This document shows, piece after piece, positions 7,671-14,712 of a stretch of 18,651 bases of DNA. The position numbers and the translations under genes are program-made. A model generated the notes under the pieces. That model was not told the DNA's origin. It saw only the letters and a list, made by a program, of their open reading frames with translations, and made no database searches. Source of the DNA: Nitrospinota bacterium. Lineage in GTDB: Bacteria > Nitrospinota > Nitrospinia > Nitrospinales > Nitrospinaceae. How positions within the stretch are numbered: the stretch's first letter is position 1; every line of letters starts with the position of its first letter. Location of the stretch: positions 1-18,651 of the forward strand of contig JAPUGN010000152.1 of NCBI GenBank assembly GCA_027298165.1. The letters run 5' to 3'.

Positions 7671-8987
7671 TTAAATTCCGAAATCCATGTCGATATCCAT
7701 TCCGTCGGCAGCCCCTTCTGCCAGGGCGCCACTCTGTTTTGCATCCTGCACCACCTTGTCCAACTGCATGTTGGCGTCAATCGTGAGATGTTGCGTTACA
7801 AAATTCAGGTTGCGCACTACGACCCAGGGATAGGCAAACCCCAGGGTGACCACCAGTAAAAGAAGATTCACCAGGTTGAGGGTAAGCATCTGCCCGCCGG
7901 TGGCGCCGAAATTGAAAGTGCCCCCGGCAAACCGGGTTCGACTCCAATGGTATTGCGCGAGAAAGGCCTGGTACCAGAACCAGTATATCCCGAACGTCAG
8001 GGGAACCAGAAGAACGGAAATCATAAACTGATTGAAAATATCCTTGCCGTCACCCTCGTACTGAATATTCTTGTTGCCGAAATGGGAATGGCGCATCCAG
8101 AAGGTGCGCCTGGCGATGGTGAAATACGGCCAATACAGGCCCAGTGTTAAAAAGGTCAGAAGGAACCCTTTCACATAAAGTCCGATGGCCTCTTTGCGGG
8201 ACCCGCGGAATGAAAACCGAATGCCGCGCCAGGCAGTTCGGGACAGCCGGTAGCGGAACGCGCCCACCAGGATTACGGGAATCGCCACCCAGATGGCCAG
8301 CATCAGAATGACTTGCGCTGCCCCTGCCATTTGCGATCCGAGCATTTTTTCAAGCACGGCCACCCCGGCGAACAGAGCGATTAAGAGCACGTTGAAAATC
8401 ATCGCGCCTTTGAATAATTCCTTACCGGTGCCATGATAAAAAAAGCGGTCCCCGGTAAAAGACGTTTGTTCCCACAGGTAACGGCGCTCGTTGGTTTTGC
8501 CCCAGAAATAGTAAATCCCGAAGGTGATCATGCTCAATATCCAGTTCACCAGCTGGATTTTGATCAGCCCGCCGCCGGTGCCGTGGAATCCAAAATGCAG
8601 GGATTTCCCGGCAGGGGATTGGGCGGCCAGCGCTTTCGATTGACTTTTTTGGATGGTTTGTTGGGGTTGTTGCTCGGGAGGGGCCTCGGCTGCGGGAGCC
8701 ACGTCGGAGTCGTCACTCAAATCCACCGTTTCCGCGATCTCATAGGATTCTTCCTGCGCTTGCCCGGAACGTTGCACCTGAAAGCCGATGGCCTTCAGAT
8801 AATTTTCCGCAACCACCGCCTGCTGATCAGAAACCTCTTTCTGAAAACGCCACACCTGGCCCTTGGCCACTTTGTCGATGATCGATTGGGCCTGTTGGGG
8901 CGCCATGCGAAACATCAAGGCCAGTTTTTTCGCGGCGGTCTCATGGTTCTCGCCGGCGAAAGCATTCAATTCCAGAAAACAACCCAT
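7671..8987 (-). CDS. DUF898 (YjgN-like) membrane protein with extra N-terminal domain
   Basis: 438 aa. Residues 1-73 form a soluble alpha/beta domain closely similar to the start of the small protein encoded just upstream (33 of 73 identical with no gaps, by hand count). A Gln/Glu/Ala-rich linker follows at ~74-143, then a polytopic DUF898 region. That region shows roughly three related units with the pattern F.G....TFGIYYFW....R..W....F.G..F.Y.G.G, at ~150-212, 260-325 and 330-415, suggesting internal duplication. Function is not known for DUF898/YjgN; a transport or envelope role is only a guess. The start is supported by AGGTGA 6 bp upstream. The C-terminus ends in an acidic MDIDMDFGI tail. 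It lies 62 bp after the small protein gene and 24 bp before the M48 peptidase gene. Confidence 0.85.
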   Translation of the reverse strand: MGCFLELNAFAGENHETAAKKLALMFRMAPQQAQSIIDKVAKGQVWRFQKEVSDQQAVVAENYLKAIGFQVQRSGQAQEESYEIAETVDLSDDSDVAPAAEAPPEQQPQQTIQKSQSKALAAQSPAGKSLHFGFHGTGGGLIKIQLVNWILSMITFGIYYFWGKTNERRYLWEQTSFTGDRFFYHGTGKELFKGAMIFNVLLIALFAGVAVLEKMLGSQMAGAAQVILMLAIWVAIPVILVGAFRYRLSRTAWRGIRFSFRGSRKEAIGLYVKGFLLTFLTLGLYWPYFTIARRTFWMRHSHFGNKNIQYEGDGKDIFNQFMISVLLVPLTFGIYWFWYQAFLAQYHWSRTRFAGGTFNFGATGGQMLTLNLVNLLLLVVTLGFAYPWVVVRNLNFVTQHLTIDANMQLDKVVQDAKQSGALAEGAADGMDIDMDFGI

Positions 8988-9049
8988 TGTTCACCTGTGG
9001 TTTGAAGCCATCAAAATAAATACTGCGGGCGCATGGCCTGCCAGGGGAA

Positions 9050-9376
9050 TTAACGTTTTTTCTTGAACAGGTTTTTGATTTTGGCGAAGAAACCTGTTTT
9101 GCCCGTGCTGGAACCTTGCATGGGCATGCCCATGCCGTCGTCGCCAATCACGGGAATGCGTTCAACATCAAAACCCAAATTTCTCAGATACGGCTCCGCC
9201 ATTTCCGACTGCCGGTCGGAAACCTGGTGATCGAACTGCCAGGGGTTGCCGTTGGCCAGATTGTCGACGATCGGGCTCGCCTCCTCTTGGCCCATACGAA
9301 ATACACGGGCCATTTTCTCCGTGGCCATTTCCTGATCGGACCCGGCCCAACTGTTGATCATCAAAAAACAGCTCAT
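9050..9376 (-). CDS. small protein, paralogue of the DUF898 protein N-terminal domain
   Basis: 108 aa of unknown function. Residues 1-73 align without gaps to residues 1-73 of the next gene's product: shared MxCFL, FRM, W.F, VSD, AE.YL and GF.V positions. The pattern of a helix pair followed by VSD..AE.YL..LGF recalls the C-terminal domain of ribosomal protein L7/L12 and related small domains, but I am not sure of that. Residues 74-108 are a linker plus a basic tail (FFAKIKNLFKKKR) that could touch membrane or nucleic acid. The start is well supported: GGAGG lies 5 bp before ATG 9376. It is probably the first gene of the minus-strand operon, with the promoter expected in the AT-rich stretch at 9400-9480. 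Confidence 0.8.
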   Translation of the reverse strand: MSCFLMINSWAGSDQEMATEKMARVFRMGQEEASPIVDNLANGNPWQFDHQVSDRQSEMAEPYLRNLGFDVERIPVIGDDGMGMPMQGSSTGKTGFFAKIKNLFKKKR

Positions 9377-9633
9377 CAGTGCCTCCGAAAGCTTACAAGT
9401 AATGTTAATGTATCTAGTTTTAGTAGTATCACTGAAAACCTTAAAAATTAAAAGAAATATTTTTCACCGCACAATTATTTGATTTAAAAGGATTATTTGG
9501 CTCAACGCGGCATTTTGGGTCAGTCAGCGGGGCGTTTGGGTGGGTGCTGCTAATTGGCCTCTAATCAATTGGATTGCACAGAATGCGGATCGGCCAAGCC
9601 AGGTGCGGGTCGGGGAGGGCGTAGGGCCCGGTT
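9377..9633. other. intergenic region upstream of the minus-strand operon
   Basis: 257 bp between the small protein start and the MBL-fold hydrolase stop. The left third (9400-9490) is markedly AT-rich and is the expected promoter region for leftward transcription. GATACT on the minus strand is a weak -10 candidate with no convincing -35. The right part is GC-rich with no clear terminator or open frame. I see nothing else in it. Confidence 0.4.
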
Positions 9634-10518
9634 TCAATAAAAATCGAAGGCTACTTGCTGGTCCGTCCAGCCCAGAAAACCGTCTTCCAGGGGATCACCC
9701 GTAAATTTGTCGGTGTTCTTGACCCAGCTTTCGGGACGGTCCCAATTGTCCCCAAAATGATAGAGGTACATCTTTTCGCGGATTTCCCGAGGCAGGGTCA
9801 TCAACTCCTGGTACGAGGCGTGCACGCCTCCCTGAAACAACTGGCAGTCGTGAAACATCAGCTCCGCCTCCCGGCTGAAACGCTCGGGGAATTCCCGGTC
9901 GAACATGGTATCGCCGGAAATCCATACCTGCTTGTTGATGAATACGCCGGAACACCATTGGGATTCATCAACACTGAGTGCACTGTCCGGAAAATGACGG
10001 GTCCGAATGATCACCATCTCGATCGGCCCGTATTGGATAACCCAGCACTTGCGCCCGTAAGCCTCGATGGTGCGGGGCCGCAGAATTTCGAAAAAGTCGG
10101 TGATCTGGAGCGACCGGCCCTGTTTGGCTTCACAGTATTCCGCGCCGCCCGCCAGGCTTTTGCTCCACAAAAGGTCCTGATAATCGCGCAGAATGATCAA
10201 TTTCGGCTGGCTCGGGGGTTCGCCGTACCGGTTCATCAGCATGATTTCCTCGAAGCCGCCGATATGGTCGGCGTGGCTGTGGGTGGGGAAATAACAGTTC
10301 ACGTCCCGCACACTCAAGCCGAGATCGTCCAGCGCCAGGGGTCCCTGCGTGCCGCAGTCGATCAGCACATGGTGATCCCCCTGGATCAACAGAATGTTGG
10401 ATTGGCGGGTCCGTTTGGCGAAAGCCGACCCCACGCCGATGAACACTATGCGCAAATGCCCGTCGGTCTTCAGGGAAAGCGGTTTACCGTCCTTGCATAT
10501 GGGATTGACTTCGTACAT
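9634..10518 (-). CDS. RNase Z-like metallo-beta-lactamase-fold hydrolase
   Basis: 294 aa, probably cytosolic, with no signal peptide. It has a complete dinuclear zinc site of the RNase Z/ElaC type: HSHADH (H80, H82, D84, H85), H175 in RTRHFPDS, D203 in SGDTMFD, and H254 in YLYHFGD. The N-terminal strand pattern (FIGVGSAFAKRTRQSN...LLIDCG) is also typical. Substrate is unknown. It lacks an obvious tRNA-binding exosite arm, so it may be one of the many RNase Z-like esterases or phosphodiesterases rather than the tRNA 3' processing enzyme. GGAG lies unusually close (2 bp) to the ATG. It stands alone: the small-protein operon starts 257 bp downstream, and the divergent DUF4912 gene starts 260 bp upstream. 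Confidence 0.85.
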   Translation of the reverse strand: MYEVNPICKDGKPLSLKTDGHLRIVFIGVGSAFAKRTRQSNILLIQGDHHVLIDCGTQGPLALDDLGLSVRDVNCYFPTHSHADHIGGFEEIMLMNRYGEPPSQPKLIILRDYQDLLWSKSLAGGAEYCEAKQGRSLQITDFFEILRPRTIEAYGRKCWVIQYGPIEMVIIRTRHFPDSALSVDESQWCSGVFINKQVWISGDTMFDREFPERFSREAELMFHDCQLFQGGVHASYQELMTLPREIREKMYLYHFGDNWDRPESWVKNTDKFTGDPLEDGFLGWTDQQVAFDFY

Positions 10519-10567
10519 AGCTCCGTGAGGGTCTCCCGCTGAACTGTGCGGCGGCTGATTACAGGTG

Positions 10568-10616
10568 ATTGAATGATTTCAATTTGTTCTCTTTTTATAA
10601 TTAGAAACGATTCAAT
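10568..10616. promoter_or_regulatory. putative promoter with repeated ATTGAA half-sites
   Basis: In the 260-bp divergent spacer (10519-10778), a perfect TATAAT at 10596-10601 reads toward the DUF4912 gene, with only a weak -35 about 17 bp upstream. Around it are ATTGAA-4-TTCAAT (10568-10573 and 10578-10583), a perfect inverted repeat, and a further ATTCAAT at 10610-10616, which is the reverse complement of 10568-10574. The symmetry resembles an operator of the Crp/Fnr type (TTGA-rich arms). The implied leader is about 170 nt. The rest of the spacer is AT-rich with nothing else identified. Confidence 0.4.
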
Positions 10617-10778
10617 TCCTATACGCTACAAAAAAAACATGTAAAATACACCCAAGGGTAGCCGATTTCGAAAGATCTGTCCCAAACGCCCATTGAAAAC
10701 CATTCAAAAATCCTCGATTACCCGGGCAGACCGGTCCAACGGTAACAAAATAACGTATATTTTTCAGGACTGCAATCC

Positions 10779-11573
10779 ATGGTGAAAACTCCCGATTACC
10801 GGAAAATGACCAAGATCCAATTAACGGCGCTTGCCCGGCGCAAAAAAATTCCCGTGAAGGCCGGCCTGCTGAAAGAAGATCTGGTGACAGCCCTCAAAAA
10901 AGGCCTGCGCACAATCGAGGCGCAGAAAAAAACCAAACAAAAAGTTACCACAAAAAAACGAAAGACGCTGGGACCTGCCAAAAAAAAGAGCGCCAAGACC
11001 TCCAAAACCACGCGCAAAACCCATCCGGCTAAGCGCAAAACCACAAAAACCACGGCGAAGAAATCTGCCACCACAATCAGAAAAACCGCCCGCACGAAGA
11101 AGACTACCCCATCGGCACCGGTTTCCCAGCCTTTAAGAACCGGTTTGCCCGACCGTTACGGCGATCACCGGTTGGTGGTGCTGGCGCGCGACCCCAACTG
11201 GGCCTACGTCTACTGGGATCTCGATCCGAAACGGATGCGCGAACTGGCGCCCGGCGGAGAATCCGCACGCTGGATGCTGCGGGTGTATGACGCAACGCTC
11301 CACCCGGTAAAAGGTGCGTTTTTCGACGTGGACATCAATGTAAAGGACGGCAGTTATTACCTCGACCTTGACCGTCCAGGCGCCCGGTTCGTCGTGGAAA
11401 TCGGCGTGGTGGATTCCTCTGGGTGGTTCCACGCCACGGCCCAATCGAATCCCGTTATCCTGCCGCGGGATCATCCGTCGGATACCGCCGCGTCCCTGGG
11501 CACAGCGTCTTGTAGAGATGGGGTACCCGCTTTTTCAAACCCCCGTCGTCCCGGTCCCGTTAAAGGACCGTGA
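10779..11573 (+). CDS. DUF4912 protein with SAP/Rho-N-like start and histone H1-like basic segment
   Basis: 264 aa. Residues ~7-45 (MTKIQLTALARRKKIPVKAG and onward) resemble the small helical SAP or Rho N-terminal nucleic-acid-binding fold. Residues ~46-112 are extremely rich in Lys, Thr, Ala and Arg, in repeats like the tails of histone H1 or bacterial H1-like proteins. Residues ~120-235 match DUF4912 (DRYGDHRLVVLARDP.WAYVYWDL, then VYDAT and a beta-rich end). The C-terminus is Pro/Arg-rich. DUF4912 is often encoded next to GH57 alpha-glucan enzymes, as here, and its fold may bind glucan. The basic segment suggests binding to a polyanion or nucleic acid (inference). AGGA is 10 bp before the ATG. 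Its TGA overlaps the upstream GTG option of the next gene. Exact function is unknown. Confidence 0.85.
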   Translation: MVKTPDYRKMTKIQLTALARRKKIPVKAGLLKEDLVTALKKGLRTIEAQKKTKQKVTTKKRKTLGPAKKKSAKTSKTTRKTHPAKRKTTKTTAKKSATTIRKTARTKKTTPSAPVSQPLRTGLPDRYGDHRLVVLARDPNWAYVYWDLDPKRMRELAPGGESARWMLRVYDATLHPVKGAFFDVDINVKDGSYYLDLDRPGARFVVEIGVVDSSGWFHATAQSNPVILPRDHPSDTAASLGTASCRDGVPAFSNPRRPGPVKGP

Positions 11574-11575
11574 CC

Positions 11576-13156
11576 ATGACCCAAGGTTACCTCGCGCTGG
11601 TTCTGCATGCCCACCTGCCCTTTGTCCGGCACCCGGAGCATAAGGATTTTCTGGAAGAGGACTGGTTGTTTCAGGCCATCAGCGAAACCTATATTCCGCT
11701 GATCCAGGTGTTCGACGGCCTGGTGCGGGATGGCGTGCCCTTTAAACTGACGATGTCCCTGTCGCCACCCCTTTTGTCCATGCTGAGCGACAGCCTGCTG
11801 CAACAACGCACGGTGCGGTTTTTTGACCGCTCGTTGGAGCTGGCTGAAAAGGAGATCAAACGCACCCGCAGGCAACCGGATGTTCAGCCGCTGGCCCGGA
11901 TGTACCACGACAAGTTGAGCGCAGCGCGCGACCTGTTCGTTCACCGCTACGGGCACAATCTGATCCAGGCCTTCCGCGATTTCATGGAAGCCGGGCATCT
12001 GGAGATCGTCACCTGCGGCGCCACGCACGGTTACTTGCCGCTGATGACCGTGGTCCCCAACGCGGTGCGGGCGCAAATCCAGGTGGCGGTGCAGGCCCAT
12101 GAGCAACATCTCGGTGTCCGGCCCTCGGGTATCTGGCTTCCGGAATGCGCCTACCAGCCGGGCCTCGAAGAATTTTTGGCAGAAGCGGGGCTCGACTATT
12201 TCTTCGTGGACACACACGGCCTGTTGCACGCCGACACCCGGCCGCCGCACGGCGTACACACCCCGGTGCTTTGCCCCAACGGTGTGGCCGCCTTCGGGCG
12301 CGATGCGGAATCCTCCAAACAGGTGTGGAGTTCCGAGGAAGGCTATCCCGGCGATTTCGACTACCGTGATTATTACCGGGACATCGGATTCGACCTCGAA
12401 CACGCCTATATCCTCCCTTACATCGCCGCCACCGGCGACCGCAAAATGACCGGCTTCAAATATCACCGCGTCACCGGGCCAACGGACCTCAAGGAGCCGT
12501 ACCAGCCGAGAAACGCCAAGGCCAAGGCGGCATCGCATGCCAGCGATTTCCTGTTCAACCGGCAAAGGCAGATCGACCACCTGGCAAACCTGATGGACCG
12601 CCCGCCGATCGTCGTCGCTCCTTACGATGCCGAACTGTTTGGCCACTGGTGGTACGAGGGACCGGAATGGCTCAACTTTCTGTTGCGCAAAATCGCCCGG
12701 AATCAGGAAGTGGTGGGCCTCATCACGCCGAGAGAATATCTGAAACGCCATTCGCAAATTCCCTGCGCCACTCCCGCGGCTTCCAGCTGGGGCTACGAGG
12801 GGTATCACCTACACTGGCTGAGCGACAAAAATGACTGGATCTACCGTCACCTGTACAAGGCGGCGGAACGGATGGTGGAGCTGGCGCAACAGAACCCGCA
12901 GGCGACCGGCATCGAGAAACGCGCACTCAACCAGGCGGCGCGGGAGTTATTACTGGCGCAGTCGAGCGACTGGGCGTTCATCATGTTCGCCGGAACGATG
13001 GTCGACTATGCCGTGAAACGCACACAGGATCACCTCGTGCGCTTTAACCGGCTGTATGAGGAAATTTGTAAAGGTAAGATCAATCAAAGCTGGCTGGCCG
13101 ATATCGAATCGAAGGACAACATCTTCCCCCACATCGACTACCGGGTTTACTCGTAG
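11576..13156 (+). CDS. GH57 family alpha-glucan enzyme, probable 1,4-alpha-glucan branching enzyme
   Basis: 526 aa, cytosolic, close to the ~520 aa of the characterised Thermus GH57 branching enzyme. It begins with the GH57 signature LVLHAHLPFVRHPE. The catalytic nucleophile is likely E190 in WLPECAY, and the acid/base likely D351 in YDAELFGHWWYEGPEWL. The C-terminal helical region (SSDWAFIM...) matches the DUF1957-type domain of these enzymes. It would cut alpha-1,4-linked glucan and rejoin the piece as an alpha-1,6 branch in glycogen-like storage polymer; 4-alpha-glucanotransferase activity is the main alternative. ATG 11576 is preferred because AGGA lies 8 bp upstream. A GTG at 11570 that overlaps the previous stop is possible. 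It forms a unit with the DUF4912 gene. Confidence 0.9.
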   Translation: MTQGYLALVLHAHLPFVRHPEHKDFLEEDWLFQAISETYIPLIQVFDGLVRDGVPFKLTMSLSPPLLSMLSDSLLQQRTVRFFDRSLELAEKEIKRTRRQPDVQPLARMYHDKLSAARDLFVHRYGHNLIQAFRDFMEAGHLEIVTCGATHGYLPLMTVVPNAVRAQIQVAVQAHEQHLGVRPSGIWLPECAYQPGLEEFLAEAGLDYFFVDTHGLLHADTRPPHGVHTPVLCPNGVAAFGRDAESSKQVWSSEEGYPGDFDYRDYYRDIGFDLEHAYILPYIAATGDRKMTGFKYHRVTGPTDLKEPYQPRNAKAKAASHASDFLFNRQRQIDHLANLMDRPPIVVAPYDAELFGHWWYEGPEWLNFLLRKIARNQEVVGLITPREYLKRHSQIPCATPAASSWGYEGYHLHWLSDKNDWIYRHLYKAAERMVELAQQNPQATGIEKRALNQAARELLLAQSSDWAFIMFAGTMVDYAVKRTQDHLVRFNRLYEEICKGKINQSWLADIESKDNIFPHIDYRVYS

Positions 13157-14517
13157 GATTTTTCGGAAACATGGGTCAGTTGGAGCGGGGATTCAACAGA
13201 CCCGTTTTTCTTCCACACCGGGTTGTCATGACCGGTCAGAAAAAATCCGGCCAACAGCAACAGAACGACAGCGGTGGCGCGGCGGTATTCGATCCTGCGT
13301 ATCGCGGGCAATTGCCAGAGCACAGCGAGGACGGCGATCCACAACACCAACACAGCCCACAGATACTGATTGTCCAACCAAAGCGTCAACATCGACTGTA
13401 TCAACGGATATGAAAACAGGGTCAGGGATGTTAAAAACAACGCCGCGGCGAGGCGGTGCGACTGTTCATGCCGGAAGCCGCCGCGTTCCAGCACCCCAGC
13501 CAGGCCCAGGTAAGCCATCGGCAGGCAGAAACCGGCATAGGGCGCGGTACCCAGCACACTCAGTTCCAAACCGAACTCCATCGTCAAAATTATCAGCCCG
13601 TAAATAAAACACAACGACAGGCAAAATCCATGAGGCCGGGTCGACCGCGAAGACCAGTACGCCGCGAAACCGGAATGAGGTCCCTTGGCGGTGAACAACA
13701 GGACGGCACTCAGCAACCAGACCGCCGTCATGATATGCATATAAAACATTGAAGGCAGTTGCGCCAGAGTAAACGCCTCGGCGAAATTGTTGTGTGCGCC
13801 GCCGCCGGTCTGCTGAATAAAAATTCCAAAAGCCTGAGCCAGGCTGTGTGGATCGAAAAGAAAAATTCCTCCCAGCACCGCTCCGGCAACGAACCACGCC
13901 GAACTCCTGAGTGCCGGATGGTTTTGGTTTTCATGATTGATATAAAGGAAAGTCAAATACAGAACCGGCAGGTACGTCAGACTGAAGAGATGGGCGTTCA
14001 CGGCAGCGGAAAATAACAGGCCGGACAGTATCATGGGGACGATCCATCGCCGCGCCTTCGCCGCCCAGGTCAGCCCGGCGACGGCACCGAGTGTACCGGC
14101 GATCGCCATACCCGTGGACATCCCTCCACCCAGCGAGACCAGGAACCAGGGGTCCAGACCCATCAACAACGCCCCCCAGAAAGCGCTGTGTTTGCCCACG
14201 ATCGAGGTCAACAGAGAGTAAAGGGAAAATACCGCGAGATAATACCCGGCAAATTGAAAGGGGATATGGGTCCCACCCGAGTTCCCGGCGGCATCGGGCC
14301 AATGGCCGGGGGTCCATCCGAAAGCGATGAAAAACGGCAAGGCCAGCAGGATTCCCACTCGCCAGTCCAGCCAGGAGCCGGTATCGATCCATGCCGGAAC
14401 CAGCCGTTCGCCGGACTGCAAAGGTTTTATTTTGGCGTGATTAAGAATCGGTCGATCATCCTGTCCCCCAGGTTTCGACTCAAAATGCGGAACGGGTTCC
14501 TGTCCCGGAACCCACAC
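13147..14517 (-). CDS. polytopic membrane protein of unknown function
   Basis: About 456 aa if translation begins at GTG 14517; no ribosome site is evident there, and the first internal ATG lies far inside the membrane region, so the true start is uncertain. Residues ~1-48 are hydrophilic. The rest contains roughly ten hydrophobic helices. A loop after the first helix (GHWPDAAGNSGGTHIPFQF) and the pattern GYYLAVFSLYSLL...LLMGLDPWFLVSLGG recall the GT-C fold of lipid-dependent glycosyltransferases. I do not see the acidic DE/DxD loop expected near the start of an active one. Not assigned further. Its stop lies inside the GH57 gene (10-bp tail-to-tail overlap). Confidence 0.6.
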   Translation of the reverse strand: MWVPGQEPVPHFESKPGGQDDRPILNHAKIKPLQSGERLVPAWIDTGSWLDWRVGILLALPFFIAFGWTPGHWPDAAGNSGGTHIPFQFAGYYLAVFSLYSLLTSIVGKHSAFWGALLMGLDPWFLVSLGGGMSTGMAIAGTLGAVAGLTWAAKARRWIVPMILSGLLFSAAVNAHLFSLTYLPVLYLTFLYINHENQNHPALRSSAWFVAGAVLGGIFLFDPHSLAQAFGIFIQQTGGGAHNNFAEAFTLAQLPSMFYMHIMTAVWLLSAVLLFTAKGPHSGFAAYWSSRSTRPHGFCLSLCFIYGLIILTMEFGLELSVLGTAPYAGFCLPMAYLGLAGVLERGGFRHEQSHRLAAALFLTSLTLFSYPLIQSMLTLWLDNQYLWAVLVLWIAVLAVLWQLPAIRRIEYRRATAVVLLLLAGFFLTGHDNPVWKKNGSVESPLQLTHVSEKSYE

Positions 14518-14567
14518 CGCATACTAAAATTGGAACGGATCGGCCGGATAAAGGCAACAATAAAATG

Positions 14568-14588
14568 ACATTGGATGTAAATCAATGT
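14568..14588. repeat. inverted repeat in the divergent spacer
   Basis: ACATTG (14568-14573) and CAATGT (14583-14588) are perfect inverted arms with a 9-nt spacer. They lie between the membrane protein gene and the ApgM-like gene, about 75 bp before the TATAAT box. It could be an operator for either gene, or chance. Confidence 0.25.
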
Positions 14589-14640
14589 TGTCATCAGTTC
14601 GGTTACCCGCTAGAAATGTGAGTTTTTCAGGCCTTTGGCC

Positions 14641-14669
14641 ATGGAATTCCCGGTCATTTAGGATATAAT
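14641..14669 (+). promoter_or_regulatory. putative promoter of the ApgM-like/lysC/cimA operon
   Basis: A perfect TATAAT at 14664-14669 precedes the first gene by 43 bp. The -35 at 17-bp spacing (ATGGAA, 14641-14646) is poor, so activation may be needed. Transcription would start near 14676, giving a leader of about 37 nt, too short for a typical amino-acid attenuator or lysine riboswitch. Confidence 0.5.
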
Positions 14670-14712
14670 TCCAACTGCACCCCGCTCACCCATCTGAATC
14701 GCTTCTAAGACT

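Noticed and set aside
10920..11110. A-rich, low-complexity stretch that could be non-coding or a repeat
   Set aside because: It is in frame and explained by Lys/Thr codons inside the DUF4912 protein.
11471..12808. Long open frame (445 codons) on the strand opposite the GH57 gene
   Set aside because: The GH57 frame carries full catalytic motifs. The antisense translation is low-complexity-like, with no recognisable domain, and arises from GC-biased codons.
14641..14712. Lysine riboswitch or leader-peptide attenuator before the lysC operon
   Set aside because: The leader after the TATAAT box is only about 37 nt, and no aptamer-like structure or Lys/Thr/Ile-rich short frame is seen.
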